Assembly (NCBI GenBank): GCA_027382625.1
Contig: JAJKFJ010022430.1
Coordinates: forward strand, 17,102-81,101
Source: Tetmemena sp. SeJ-2015
Taxonomy: Eukaryota; Ciliophora; Spirotrichea; Sporadotrichida; Oxytrichidae
DNA length: 64,000 bases
Reading direction: 5' to 3'
The translations under genes and the position numbers were made by a program. Below are positions 12,001-24,241 of this stretch, piece after piece; within the stretch, counting starts at the first letter, position 1, and each line of letters begins with the position of its first letter. The notes under the pieces are model-generated. The model was not told the origin of the DNA and ran no database searches. It saw only the letters and a list, made by a program, of their open reading frames with translations.

Positions 12001-15000
12001 CTGAAGAAGAGCTGAAGAAAAAGAGGCAGAAAGAGTTGGAGGAGCTAGAGAAGGAGAGAGAACGCCAGAGGGAGGAGAGAGATCGCTTGGAGAAAGAGCG
12101 ACAGAGAAAGATCAAGGAGGAGCAAGATAGACTTGCCAAAGAGGCTGAGAAACAGAGAATCCTCTAAGCTGAAGCTGAAAGAGAGAGACTCAGAAAACTC
12201 AAAGAAGAGGAAGATAGGAAGAGGAAAGAGAAGGAGCTGTAAAGTTGCATAGTTTAAATGATATATGTGTGTGTATCATTAGCTGGAAGAGCAGAGACAA
12301 GCAGCTGAGAAAAAGAAACGCGAGAAGGAGGAAGAAGATAGAAAGCGACTTAGGCAGCTTGAGGAAGAAGCTGAGAAGGAGCGACTGAGACTCAAGTAGC
12401 TAGCTGATGAGCAGGAGCGCCAGAGGAAGATCAAGGAGCAGAAGGAAAAAGAAGAGAGGGAGGCTAAACTGAAGAGGGATTAGGAAGAGAAGGATAGATA
12501 AGCCAAGGCTGCTCTCGTTGCTGCAGCTGCTGAAGATGAAAGACTGAGGAGAATAGCTGCAGAAGAAGAACAGTGGAAGCTCTAATAGGAGCTAGAAGAG
12601 GAGCTAGCAAGACAACAAAGAGAAAGAGAATAAGAAGAGGAGGAGGAGAGAGAGAGGGAGCGCATCTAGGAGGAGAAGCTGAGAGCACTTGAGGAGGCTC
12701 AGCAGAAGATAGTCAGAGAAGCCACTCTTGAGGACAACCACAGTGACCACGATGGCTATCCCTTACAATCCGATTCAAAGTAGGAACAACATAATTGCAA
12801 ATATATTCATTTTATATCATAAGAATTTCAAACTTTATCTGTTTTAGGATTTTAAAATAAATATAATTATGTTTTTTTTAATTTAAAGATAATGCCCAGT
12901 AGTCTGAGGAAGAGGACTTCGACCCCTTCATGCAAGACAGGGAGAACCAGTTCATCAACAACGCCATCAGAGGCAAGGACATCATCGATTCATTCGAGGA
13001 CGACCAGGACCAGATCCACCCTCCTCTTCTCGAAGACCTTAACCAGAGGTTCTTGGCCATGAGGGAGATGGACGCAGACAATGACGACCACAATGATGTC
13101 CACACGCCAGTCGACATTGACAACATGTTCGACAACAACAAAAACCAGAAATCAATCGGCCTGCTGAGAAATGTACATTCAGACCTGGCCAGAGATGAGG
13201 AGAACAGACAGCTTGCAAGAACTACAAGCTCTCAAAACTTGGATCACAGGTCCATAGAGGGCTACCCTAACTACCACGATCTACAAGACCAGGCAGCCAG
13301 TGATGAGGACGAGCAGCACTAGAAGAGTTACTTCCATCAGGGTGGACACCCCTTGGTAAGCTCTCAGGGTAACTACCCAAGTACTTCCAAGTTGAATGAC
13401 GACTCAATGGACGAGGACCGCTTGGCCATGCAGCTCATAGACAGACAAGAAAAGAACCAGCAGCAGAACCAGGCAGTGGCTGACTTGGTGATGCAGGAGA
13501 ATTTCTTCTCCAAGGCCTTCGATGACCAGCAACCAGATGAACTCATGAGCAACTTGCAGAAATCACTTGAGAAGAGTGGCCATATCGACTCGTCACCTCC
13601 TCCCTCCATTTATCAAGAAGCCAAGCATACCACCTCAAGCAAGATAATCAATCGTCATTTAATTTATAGTGGGCTAGTTAGATTTTGTTCTCTGATGAGG
13701 CTGAGGAAGAGCAGAAGAAATCTTAATAGAAATTGGATGAGTGGAAGATCCAAGAAGTTCCTAAACTAAACTCTTGGATTTAATTATCTTCGTATGTAAT
13801 CAATGGTTTAGAAACGATAGACTGCCATCAGCTCTTAGAGAGTAGATCCCAGTTGAGCAAGAGCAGATCATAGCTTCAGGAATGCCAGTTTCTCCAGCTG
13901 CAGTAGAGGGTCAGGATATCAGAATCACCACTGGCGCTTAATCGCTAGAGAGCACTATCTCAGATGGAGAGCAAATCAAGAATGCCATCTCAGAGGCCAA
14001 TAGAGCTCAACTCAACAGCCCAGAGAGTGAACCAGTTGATTATTCTTAGTTCAGTTTATTCAAATATTGATAGCAAATCTGCCTTAGATAAGCAAGTAGA
14101 TCAAATCACTGATGACATCTTCCGCCAACTCATGGCAGAGATGAAAGTAGACCTTGATTTGCTCTTACTGACTGACCCTCGCAGACTTTACAAGGAAGAA
14201 GCTTCAAGTCCCAGTGCTCCTCAGAACTAGTTCCTGAGTGAGAGTGGACGCTTCCTCATCTTCGAGAGAAGAGGCATCAAGACTGATCTGTTTGCTATAG
14301 AGAGATATGTTGAAGAAGTCGTAGACGAGATTTTAAGTAAGTCGCATAGTGTGTTTTTACAAACCCTTGTCTAATGATTTAATTTAGAGGACAGAGCGAG
14401 ATTCATGCAGGCCATCTCAACTCCAATCTCAAAGAATCCTCGGGAAGTTCTCAATCAGCTCTAAAACTCTGAGATTGGAAGTTATGAACACTTTGAGCCT
14501 AACTATCCAGTTGTGTTGCCCTTGGATCTCTACCTAAGACTGGAACGCAGAAGAAAGGAAACGAGAGAAAGAGAACTCCAAGAGACTCTCAGCAGCACAA
14601 TCACTGGCTCTAACTTGACTCAGCAGTAGATTCATGACAGGAACTTCCTAGCTGAGTGCGAGCATATTCACAACAAGGTGCTCTTTGATTGCATCAACGA
14701 TGCGCTCCTGCAGTTTAAGTAAGCCTTCAAATGTTGTCATTAATCTCTCTTCATTAGACCTTATGCCAAAGATGGAATGCCACTCCCTTGGAGCAGAAAT
14801 AATCGCAGACTCAAGCCCACAGAGGAGTTCTCGATAGAGGAAATGTTCGAGATCGTGAAGCATGATGTAAGTTTCGATTTGCCTTGAGTGATCCCCTCCT
14901 TTAGTTGTTCCGCTGGGCCATCATGCAAGCAGGAACCCTCCCTCGAAGAGAGTTCGTGTTCAACAACCTCTTCGACGACGAGTTGTTTGCTGAGATCAGA

Positions 15001-15291
15001 GAGAAGAAGCTTGCGACTCTACTCGCGAGAGAGATGATAGAGAACGAGCCCAAGTGGCTGAACTACGAATTTGAAGAGGCCCAGGTCAAGATAGACATCG
15101 GGGACATGATACTCGAGCAGCTGGTGACTGAGACCATAGCCATACTCAGACAGAACGAGATGAGCGCCACTAACAGTGCCAGCGTCAGTGGAAGTGCAAG
15201 CGGCAGAATCAGTGCCACCAGACCTGGACCTGTTCCCAGCTAGGGCAGAGCTAACAGCCCCAACGAGTACTCAGACGACTACGGCTACTGA
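6055..15291 (+). CDS. giant Q/S-rich IQ-motif coiled-coil protein with conserved C-terminal domain
   Basis: A multi-exon gene of roughly 2,900 codons, ATG about 6055 (an in-frame ATG at 6022 is possible) to TGA 15289-15291. N-terminal half (to about 9300): low-complexity His/Asn/Gln/Ser plus basic KKK/SKSK stretches. An IQ calmodulin-binding motif (AITIQQNFRKHLEAKGF) is encoded near 10065-10125. Poly-Gln tracts lie at 10420-10440 and 10780-10815. A highly charged Lys/Glu/Arg coiled coil spans 11880-12730, and an Asp/Gln-rich acidic region 12890-13620. The C-terminal domain (14600-15200: HNKVLFDCINDALLQF, EEMFEIVKHD, QVKIDIGDMILEQLVTE) resembles the terminal DUF4378/CEP350-like domain, which suggests a basal-body or microtubule-associated role (inference). 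Clear introns: 6553-6671, 14338-14388, 14719-14757, 14868-14905. An in-frame TGA at 9308-9310 leaves open a two-gene model, but there is no intergenic gap or nearby start codon. Frame breaks near 7540 and 7600. Confidence 0.6.
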
Positions 15292-15743
15292 GGGGGGGAG
15301 AGTGTGCTCACAGCAAAGCGCCACTAATGAATGCCTAAGAGCGATTGTATTTAAGTGAAAGCAACTACAACTATATCTAACTAACAATTCATCATCATCA
15401 TCACTCAGGAAATTGTATTGGCGGGCGAGGGGACCCCCGGGCATTAAAACACCTAGGTTAGTCCCTGCCCAAATTATTAAGCGAAAGTTACTTTATAGGC
15501 TTATAGATGTATAAGTGAGTGATAGATGCCATTTATAAGATTCATAATATAGTTTGCCACCATACCACCCTATAATTACTACTTGTCATATTTAAATTCA
15601 AATTCAATAACCTAACACCTAATTTCAAATATTATAATACATCCTGCACATCTTCTTATGAACAGCTTGGAGTTTAAGAAGAGCAGCAGTTATGAAATAC
15701 AAAGTTATAGATTGGTTTACACACAAATGAAAGCTGCTCTTCT
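15292..15743. other. convergent intergenic region
   Basis: This lies between two convergent genes. No ORF of coding character was found. There is a 7-G run immediately after the stop codon (15292-15298) and a GC-rich patch at about 15420-15445 (GGGGACCCCCGGGC). The rest is AT-rich and presumably holds both 3' UTRs. Confidence 0.4.
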
Positions 15744-16418
15744 TCACAGTACATCATAGGCGGAGGTGTCTTGCTGGCCTGCGTATTTGAGTCTGAACTG
15801 CAGCTGCTGGAAGAACTCCTTATACTCGAACTCGTCAATGTTAGGGCACCAGGTATCGGCCATCTCAAAGAGCGCCTTGAAGAGTTTCTGCTGGTCGATG
15901 TAGTCGTAGGTCTTAGGCAGCGCCTGGTTTTATTGCTCGGCCTTGGCTTTGGCAATCTACTCCTCTTCAGTTTCAAAGAGCACTTTGTTATCGCTGGTGT
16001 CCGAGTCGAACTCCTCCTTAATCAGCTTCTGCAGGTCGTCGGCGTCGATGCCAGGGCGGAGGATCATGCCCACGTTAAGGAAGACTCGGAAGTACTCGTC
16101 CTTGGAGATGTTGCCCTGGGCGTTCTTCTTGAAGACAGTCATGAAGTCGTTGATGGCGTCCTGCACGGTCTCGTTGCCCATGAGCTGCCTCCTCTTCTCC
16201 ATGCTCTCCTTGGTGTACATCTCTGGGTTACCGTCCTCGTGATAGGGCTTGGCTGGGAAGTTATCTCTGTTCTGCAGGAACACATAGGCCAGGTCCTTGT
16301 TGGAGATCTTGTTCTGGTTGTCAGCCTCGCCTGCGCCTCCGCTCTCCAGTCCCTTGAGCAGCTTGGCAGCCATATCCTCCTGGCCGTTGAGGTCGTCCAT
16401 CTTTCCGTCGTCTGCCAT
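15744..16418 (-). CDS. small EF-hand-like protein
   Basis: Single-exon minus-strand gene of 224 codons, ATG 16416-16418 and TGA 15744-15746, with two TAG codons read as Gln. The acidic protein carries a degenerate paired EF-hand-like region (KKNAQGNISKDEYFRVF, then IDADDLQKLIKEEFDSDTSDNK). Its C-terminal part is rich in Phe, Tyr and Asp (EFEYKEFFQQLQFRL). The loops lack several calcium-ligating positions, so calcium binding is uncertain. G/C-ending codons dominate, as in the aconitase gene, suggesting a well-expressed gene. It begins 180 bp from the end of the coiled-coil gene on its right. A 220-codon plus-strand frame over the same bases is only its shadow. Confidence 0.75.
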
Positions 16419-16598
16419 TACGTTCACTCTTAATTTATTAATTTTTTCTATTTGAATTTCATTCTCTAATAAATAAAATAATATAAAAAGATATTTTATT
16501 TTATTTAATCTTTATATTTGATATTAAAGGAGAAGGAAACAAGTATTTTTATGATTAAATTAAAAGTAGATTGAGTTTATTTGCTAATTCGTGTGGGT

Positions 16599-19500
16599 TC
16601 ACAGGTTGTTGAGCTTGAAGACCATGGTGAAGCGCTTCTGGACCTGGTCCTTGAGCTTGAGCCAGTTCTGGTTGGACTTCTCCTTGTTACGCACCTTCTG
16701 CAGGTCCTCGCTCTTCAACTCCTCCAGCACACTTACAACCATACTCATCATAATCTAATGAGATTATTTATTATAGTTCCTGCTGGAACATCTGCATTAT
16801 AGTTTGGACTTGCTAGTAAATAAAAAAAATCAAACATAAGATTTTTATTTGCTCTGGGTTGAATTCTTTAGCCACTTCCTAGGAGGACTTCTTGAGGAGG
16901 GGTTCTTGCTCTTCCACCTCCAAGTACGAAGTTCTTATGAGCATGATCTTCGCCGCCATCAGTCTCACGATCTCTACAAACAATAAAGTTGAATCACCAG
17001 AGAACACAATAAATTATGGATGATGATGACTTACAGACTATGTCCTTGGCCAGCATGAGTGAGCTGTCGAACTGCCCCTTCTCCCTTATGAACTTATCCA
17101 GCAACGCAAACTGAGCTAGCATGTCCTCCTGCCCCAGCTACTCCACATAGCTCTTAATTGTTCTGACTTGCTTCTCCAGGCTCTGCCACAGCTGTACTAC
17201 TGCTTGGTGTTGCTTGGCCACCTCCACCTCGTCAGCTGAGAAGGTAATGGAGTTCACGTCTATGTCGTAGTTGTGGTCCAGCTACGGCTGCTTGCCCATG
17301 CCCCGCAGCTGCATCGTCTTAACAAAGAAGTTAGACTCGTTGGCTGCCAGGAAGAACGTATCGAAGTTCACTTTAACAGCAACAATCTAGATAACACATT
17401 CTTAAGTTGACCTTGCCGTTGCCCATCATCCAGCTGGTGCGGTAGAGCATGGCCAAATCAGACTCAAACAGGTCTGGCTGAATTTGGGCGATGATGTCCT
17501 TGAACTGCTGGAAGTTGATGGAGCTGTTGGTGGCGCCGCCATTCACCTCCTTGAAGAGGCGCTTGATGATGAACTGCTTGGCCTTCTTCTCGTTGCGGTA
17601 GTACTCCAGCATGATCCTCAGCACCATCGAGGATCCAGGGGAGCTTGCCCAGCACCTCAGAGAACTGGAACTCCTTGGCCTTGTCCTCAGCTATCTTCTC
17701 GAAACTTGTCCTTGATCTCTTGCACCTCGTAGATTGGCAAGTTCCCAAACAAGACAAATTAAGATGCGAGAGTGATACATTACTATAGAGACGTCTACTG
17801 TGTAGAAGATCTGCTTCTGCTCCACAAAGTACATAGGCTCAGTTGCTGCCTCGATATCTTGCAGCTGAGGTCCCTTATAGAGCAAGTTCCTTGCGTGTAG
17901 GAAGAAATGTAGGTCATCGTTCAACAGCCGCTCCTCAAATAATAATAAGTTCTTATAATTAAATTTGTCTCAAGAAAGTCAGCGAAAAGGTTGCACTCCC
18001 ACATTCTAGAGGGCTTCATAGTCTAGAGTCCTATCATACATAAAAGACATAGATTAGAATGAGTGTTTATAATCAGCAGCTGTAGCCTGAGGTTGTCCAC
18101 TGTTAAAAATAAATGTTCCCATGTCAAAAGTCTCCAAGCTCTTCACTTGGAAAGACCGCTGGTCAAAGTGGAACTTACCCATCCACTGGTACACAAACTC
18201 TTAATGGAATAAAAAAATAACTTTCTCATTTACTCTGGGAATCGTTGGATGTTGAGCAGTCCCCTGGAGTCTGAGTTCATCAAAAGCTTGTGCTCTGCGA
18301 ATTTGCAATCGTAAATGGCTCGCATCGTAGTGAACAGCCACATTTTGTTAGGAGGTTCGAACTTTATCTTTTCATAGTGGATGCTCAAGAAAGATCTATT
18401 AAATTCTAAACTCTACTCATTTAAGACTTATCTATCACTGATGTTGTTGCTAGTTCTATTCATAAGATTTCTCTCTGGCGATTATTCATGTCTCTGCTGA
18501 TTAAATGTAGTAAAAACTCTAAACATGAAAATTTTAGATCCTTCTACATCTCAGCTTTAATTCTAATGAGCTCACTCTCTACGAAATTGAAGAAGGTAGG
18601 TCTTGCTAAGTTGTGCATGTGCAGAGAGATTTAGTCAAAGTTCACTTCCTCTATTGAGTTGGCGTCTTTAGCACCTCTGTTTTCCACAGTTAGATTAAGC
18701 TTAGACTCTTCATGCCACGAGCTTAAGATCATGCGCTCAGTGCCTGTCCCCACCTGAGACATCAGATTGTTCCTGTAGTTCATGCTCAGCCTTGTCGTGT
18801 TATTGATCGCATAGATATTCTGCTGCTGACGAAAGAGATTGGAGGTGCGAAGCAATTCATCTATGTTCATCTCTTCAAACTGCACGACAACTCCATTCGA
18901 ATAGTTCTTCTTCAAGTCCTTCTCTAGCTTCTAGATGTTATCTCGAAACTTCTGCGTGATGTTCTTCTACATTTTCAACTCCTCTTACTTCTTCATGAGC
19001 TTCTCCTTAGCTCTCGAAAGCTTGGACTCCAAGTTCACTTTGTTAGTATCCACTTCATCCTTCGACTTTCTCTCTTCCTCCAACTCATAGCTCAAATGGT
19101 CAATCTCGCACATCTTCGCTTGGATCACTTCTCCTAACCTCTTGATTTCCTTATCACGTTAATAGATGACATCCCTCAGATCTCCTTTCTCTTCTTGCAA
19201 CTTGAGCACCACTCGCTCTCTCTTTTTCAACTCCTCGTCTGAGAACAGAGCAACCTGAGCAAGTGCATGCTTATAATCCTTCTACTCGCTTGCCTCCACT
19301 TATCTGCGCATCTCCACATCCTTCTCGGCCAACTCAGACTACTTGTTATTGATGCGGATATTCATCAGCTGTTGATTTAGGGAATTCTCCTTTAGAGTGT
19401 ATTCAATCTTCGCCCTGTAGTCGTTGAACTCCTTCCTTGTTTTCTCCAACATGAACTTCAAAGTCTTCTAGAGTATGGAAGGTAAGATAATTGAGAAAGG

Positions 19501-21345
19501 GAAAGTATTTTCAAAGTCTTAATATCGTCGTGAGGCAATTCTTAGAACCCAGATGCTCCTCCACCCATGAGCTGAAGATTTTTCTCCTTCTCAAATCTCA
19601 CAAACTTATCTATCTACTCCTACAATTCTTAGATCTTGAGGGTATTTGCAAGATCTCTATCGAGATAGAACTCAAAAGCCTGCTTTATAGTCTGATGATG
19701 CTTTTCGAAATTGGCTTTGAACTAAGTTAGATAACCTTAAAAGTTCTAGGAAACTTTAGTGCTTTAAAGTTCTTGAGCTGATTATAAAGTCGAGCTGTAA
19801 GCTTTAATAAGATGAGCAAGTTGCTGCTTTAAGAACTTCTAATTCTAAACCAAGGCTTTGAAGTTTGATTGAGTATCGGAGTCTTTGTCAAACCTGACAG
19901 AGGATATTTACTTGAGCCCTCGTAGCAGCCCAGTGCTCTTTGTTACTCTCATTTAAGAAGCTATCCTTTGAGAGTGCTGCTGATCTTAACCATCGTGAAT
20001 GATGTTTTAGTTCAAGTTGAAACTCACTCTGCTGTTTATACTTGCTCTTCTCTATTTGAAATCATCATCTGGAAGTTCAGCATTGTTCGCTCTCAGGCTC
20101 TAAAGATGCTCTGGTCTTAACTTACCCTTTTCATTATTGATTAATTGAGAATTTTAAGTACTGCTTTCTTATGAAGCCAGATCCTCTAAGCTCGTCAGGC
20201 CTTTTGCATCCCTCCACTGATTGAGACTTCTATGGCCTGCATAATCTAGCTTAGATATGAATTAAGATGCAAGCTCAATCTTTTGCTGCAACCTATTGGA
20301 ACCTTTGGCAGTAAGAGGCATTTTAAAGCTCCCTCCTTTAACTTGATGAGTTGAGCCTGAAGGACTTAAGCTCTCTATAGAGTGCAACTGAGTCTGTTGA
20401 ACTTGATTTAACATCAGTGATAGAGTGTTTATGCTAGTTGTGCTCAGTCTATTTATATGTCGTTATTACTGCTGCTACTACTGCTATGAAACATTATTCG
20501 CACTTGAAGGTACCATCAAATTCCCTTAGCTCTTAAATTAGGCTTCATGATAACTATCTCGCTAGATATTATCCCCTACCAATGACCTCTTGTTCAATTG
20601 AAAGATGGAGCTGCTTTTAAGATTCCCAATAGATTGATGACTGGAACTCATCTCTTAAAATCTTTGGCTCAGAGAAGTAGGAGGCAAAGTTTGCATGCCT
20701 TCTTTGCTGGAATGTTGGAGCTTGCTATCTGTGAGAAGATTATATTAAATCAAGATACAATAATGCAATTTTTTAGATTTATCTATCCTTAACCACCACT
20801 TCTAAGAGTTTGAGTTGAGGTCTGAGGCTTCTTCAAAGTTTAGGAAAGATTGCGATGAGCGAGTAAATTAGACTGAGGTGGCTGCTGTACTTGCATATTA
20901 TAACTACCAGTCGCATTCTAATTCTCCAATAAGGTTCACTGATTCCTAGAGGAGTTGGGCTTAGGCGAGTGAGGGATACTATTCTACAAGCTCGCTGTCT
21001 TATTACTGTCTCGGATAAAAGGAATAAAGCAAAAGCACATTTTTGGATAACTTTGATGAGAGTTTTCTACTTAGCGAGTTGACCCAAGGCGACTGAAGAG
21101 TTGAGGCTGGCTGTTGCACCTGGTGTGATGCTGACACTTCCTCTCTTGTCTCTGGCTGCAGCTCCCTTGAAGCCTGGCATCTCACTGAACTTCTGCAAGT
21201 TTGTGAGCAGCTTAGACTGGCTGCTCTACTTGTCCTGCAGCTCCTGCTAGTCCAAAAGCAAATCTAGAACACTGATCGATTTGTAAAGCTATTGCTATGG
21301 CTGTTGCTTTTACTTAATGTCCCTCTTGGCTGCTTGTCTATTCAT
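16599..21345 (-). CDS. long coiled-coil protein with Q/S-rich head
   Basis: Multi-exon minus-strand gene, ATG 21343-21345 and TGA 16599-16601. The N-terminal about 1.4 kb is Gln/Ser-rich, starting MNRQAAKRDIKQKQQ. A long Lys/Glu/Leu coiled coil follows (about 18900-19500, for example ELEEERKSKDEVDTNKVNLE), then a helical domain (18600-18900). The globular C-terminal half (16600-17930) includes MLEYYRNEKKAKQFIIKRLF, SINFQQFKDIIAQIQPDLF and MGNGKVNFDTFF, which looks like an EF-hand pair without canonical loops. Short introns separate exons near 16750-16850, 16990-17035 and 17730-17790. Frame breaks near 17640 (CCCC) and 17697 (TTT) are single-base. It starts 165 bp from the divergent gene at 21510, so the two may share a promoter. 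Family not recognised; a structural cytoskeletal role is likely but inferred. Confidence 0.55.
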
Positions 21346-21509
21346 GTTATGGATTATTATAATGCTAATCGACTTTTGTAAAAATTAAATGCAGAATGTT
21401 TTGAAATGTAATCACTAACTAACTTACTGACTCATTTAGTGGTAAATTAACTTCTCTAGCTTCAATTAAACTTGCAAGGCCTATTATAATTATAATTAAG
21501 TTGACTTCT
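21346..21509. promoter_or_regulatory. putative bidirectional promoter
   Basis: A 164-bp AT-rich spacer separates two divergent start codons (21345 on minus, 21510 on plus). No TATA or known ciliate motif could be assigned. The role is inferred from geometry alone. Confidence 0.3.
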
Positions 21510-24146
21510 ATGAAATAAAACTCACAGCTGCCAAACAAGCCAACATAGAGTAACTCTCATAGAAAGGAGCCTACTCCTTAGAGTTCCACCAAGCAAGAGC
21601 AGCATGTCTCTAGGTAGGAGGCTCTCTAGGAGCAGAATTCAAAAACCGCTTCTCGGATTGACACGAACACTCCACTCTAGAGCTGGAAGTTGAAGGAGCC
21701 CACCAATCTCAACCTAGATATCAATCCTCCAGCTACCAGCAGCAATCACCAAAGATAGGACAGTAGCGCAGGCAGCAGCAACTTCCAACCCTACTCTCAG
21801 ATACCAGCGCAGATTCAGTAAAGTACCTCTCATCATCAGACTGCATCTATCCATTAATCACCCAGGTATACTTCAAGAGCTTAGGTTCTTAACTAGCCTC
21901 CCAACTAATTTCAGACTCAGAAATAGGTATCACAAAGCAACGTTACTTAAGATAGCGAGATATAATAGAAAAACTCACCCCTCAGTGAAAAGCAGCTATC
22001 CTTCCACAATATATTCTTTACTGGAACTCATGCGACTGGAGGTCCAGTAGTGCAGAATACCTCCCCGTTCAAGTTAAGCAATGGCTTTGGCAGTGCTCGA
22101 GGACTCTCAGGGGTTTTAAATTAAGGCGGTCTCCCTCTAACTTTGCAAAACGCAGAGGAATTGGTGAGATAGAGTCAGTAGTCAGATCGCACACATTCCC
22201 CTTCGCAAAGGACTGGAAATCAGATAACTAACACGAACAAGATCCTATTTCATCACCATTTCAAGTCAAGGCAGAAGACTGTGAAGTTGAGTAGCAATGA
22301 TAGCGCTAGGAAGTAAAATTCTAAAATGAAGATCAGTCCTCGTTCTTTCAGTCAGGAAGGTAATCTGCCTCCTGTCGCAGATGATATGGAGCGATTAACT
22401 TTATTAAGCTTTTTATTAGTAACTGGGGACTCTAACTTCGTACACATCAGTCCAACCAGTTAAGCAGGAATTTACTCAGGTATGGCCCTAGATCCCAAGT
22501 TCTTTAAAACTTAGCAATAAAGTCCACGCAACCCCTTTAATCAGCAAAGTGTGGGCGTGGGGGGCTCAATTGCCTTTCAAGGTGGTTTTGGAATAATGGG
22601 TCAGCACTAAGACGTCAAGCTTAGAAAGCAGAGACCCATTCTTCATTAGTAACAATCTTTAACGACTGTCAAATCTCTTGAGCGCTTTGGAGAACAGCAA
22701 CTGCTTTCTAACCTTCAAAGTCCTAGTTTATCAAAGAGGAAGTCTCAAGGTAGCAAGATTGATTTTGTCTAACAAGAGCTGCTTAAATTCTTTCTTTGAT
22801 AAATTTTTTCGCTGCATAAGTAAAGGCACCTTGACAAGAAGAAAGAGCTCCAAGATTATAGTAAGCGTCTACAAATTCAGCCCTCTCTTATCCTATTGAA
22901 CTCCTCAGGGCCATTAGATAACTTCAATCGCAGTAAGCTTCTTTACTTCAAGCCGAACGATACATCAACTCACCAGAGGATAAATATTGAAGGCTATCAG
23001 GCCATGGAAGATGGCCATTTCTAGCACAACTCACCAGACTCAATATTTTTAGAGTATAATTGCGTATTAGTATTATTGATGACTGTAATTAGCAGCACTC
23101 TTAGGAGAATGAAAGATCAGTCTCACCAAGAAATCCATACTTAATTTAAATCCGACTCTTAGAGATAGGACGCAGCAGCACGTTGCCAATAATGATCTGA
23201 GACATATGATGGAGCTAGATCACTTTCTTAATAGTTCCTAGACTGCAAAGAATCACGAAGTATTTTCCATTAGAGTCAACAGCGCCGACAGAGGAAGGAC
23301 TATAGCGAGGGAGTTCACTCTACTGTAAAGCAGTAATCAATAATTAATCTATGCACCTTTAAATGATACTTTGAAATTATTGTGAATGGAGAGGGCAGAG
23401 ACAGTTACAGAAGGGAGAAGACACAAGTGAATTAAGCTAACCACAGCCAGCACTCAGAGTCCTCTCCAAATAGAGCCAGTGCTGATGCAAGATCCCCACT
23501 CAACAATAATTATTCTTCTTTTTAAAAATAGTATTGGAAAGAAAGCCTCTTAGTCCGGCTCTCCCTCAGTTCATGCTCACTTATAATGACACTAATCAAT
23601 AAACTATCTTTTATTCACAAATTGCCAGTGCCAGGGCATTTACTAGATTTCTCACAGGCATCAACTGGAAATAACTTTCCTTCACCCAACCATCATCACT
23701 ATAACAACAATAGCAATAGTAAAAAGCAAAACCAAAGCACAGCTATCTCTCCTAAGGGCCTAGGCGCTGGCTTCTCCCCGAGATTAAACTAGACAGGCGT
23801 GTCCTTCCTCTCTCAGTCTTAAAAGTTTCACCTTGGTTTAGAAGCGATGGGGAATGGAGTAGGAACTGATGGCAGTTCCCAGAGAAACTTCGTGTATAAG
23901 AGACATATGAAGACAAGGAAAGTGTGCTAGCGAGTGTAGTAGAGCAACATCCATGAGGAGCTTGCTCGCTTTTCCAAGGACTTGAAACTTGCTAAGTACC
24001 TTCAACCTATAAAAGCTCACTTTAGAATTGCCTACCAAGACAACAAATGCATCATAACTTTTCTCAAAGTTAATTTGTAACACTAAGCACAAGGAGGAGT
24101 CGCAAAACTTAAAGCCAAGCTTGTTCGCAAAACCAAAATAGCTTGA
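21510..24146 (+). CDS. Ser/Gln/Asn-rich hypothetical protein
   Basis: Plus-strand gene, ATG 21510-21512 and TGA 24144-24146. The first exon, about 440 codons to about 22829, is continuously open and uses more than 30 TAA/TAG codons as Gln, the clearest example of code use in an unconserved protein. The protein is disordered and Ser/Gln/Pro-rich, with short basic blocks and phenylalanine-rich islands (EKQLSFHNIFFTG). Later parts (22900-23350 and 23380-24146) need introns or frame corrections near 22830, 22900, 23195 and 23390. The C-terminal 60 codons are better ordered: HEELARFSKDLKLAKYLQ, then AHFRIAYQDNKCIITFLK, then a basic end. No domain recognised. Confidence 0.5.
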
Positions 24147-24241
24147 AAAAAATTAAAATCCCACGCTTTTTTGAATGAGTTAATTTTAAGAATTAATTTA
24201 TAGAACGATTGAGATAAGTAAAGAGAGAAAGAGCGAATTTA

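Noticed and set aside
13353..14230. Separate short plus-strand genes at 13353-13769 and 13964-14230
   Set aside because: Exons of the same giant gene. The frames used by these isolated ORFs partly differ from the one that links neighbouring exons.
15771..16433. 220-codon plus-strand ORF, Leu/Val-rich
   Set aside because: Shadow of the minus-strand EF-hand-like gene. The minus frame has the acidic EF-like pattern, ATG and a TGA stop.
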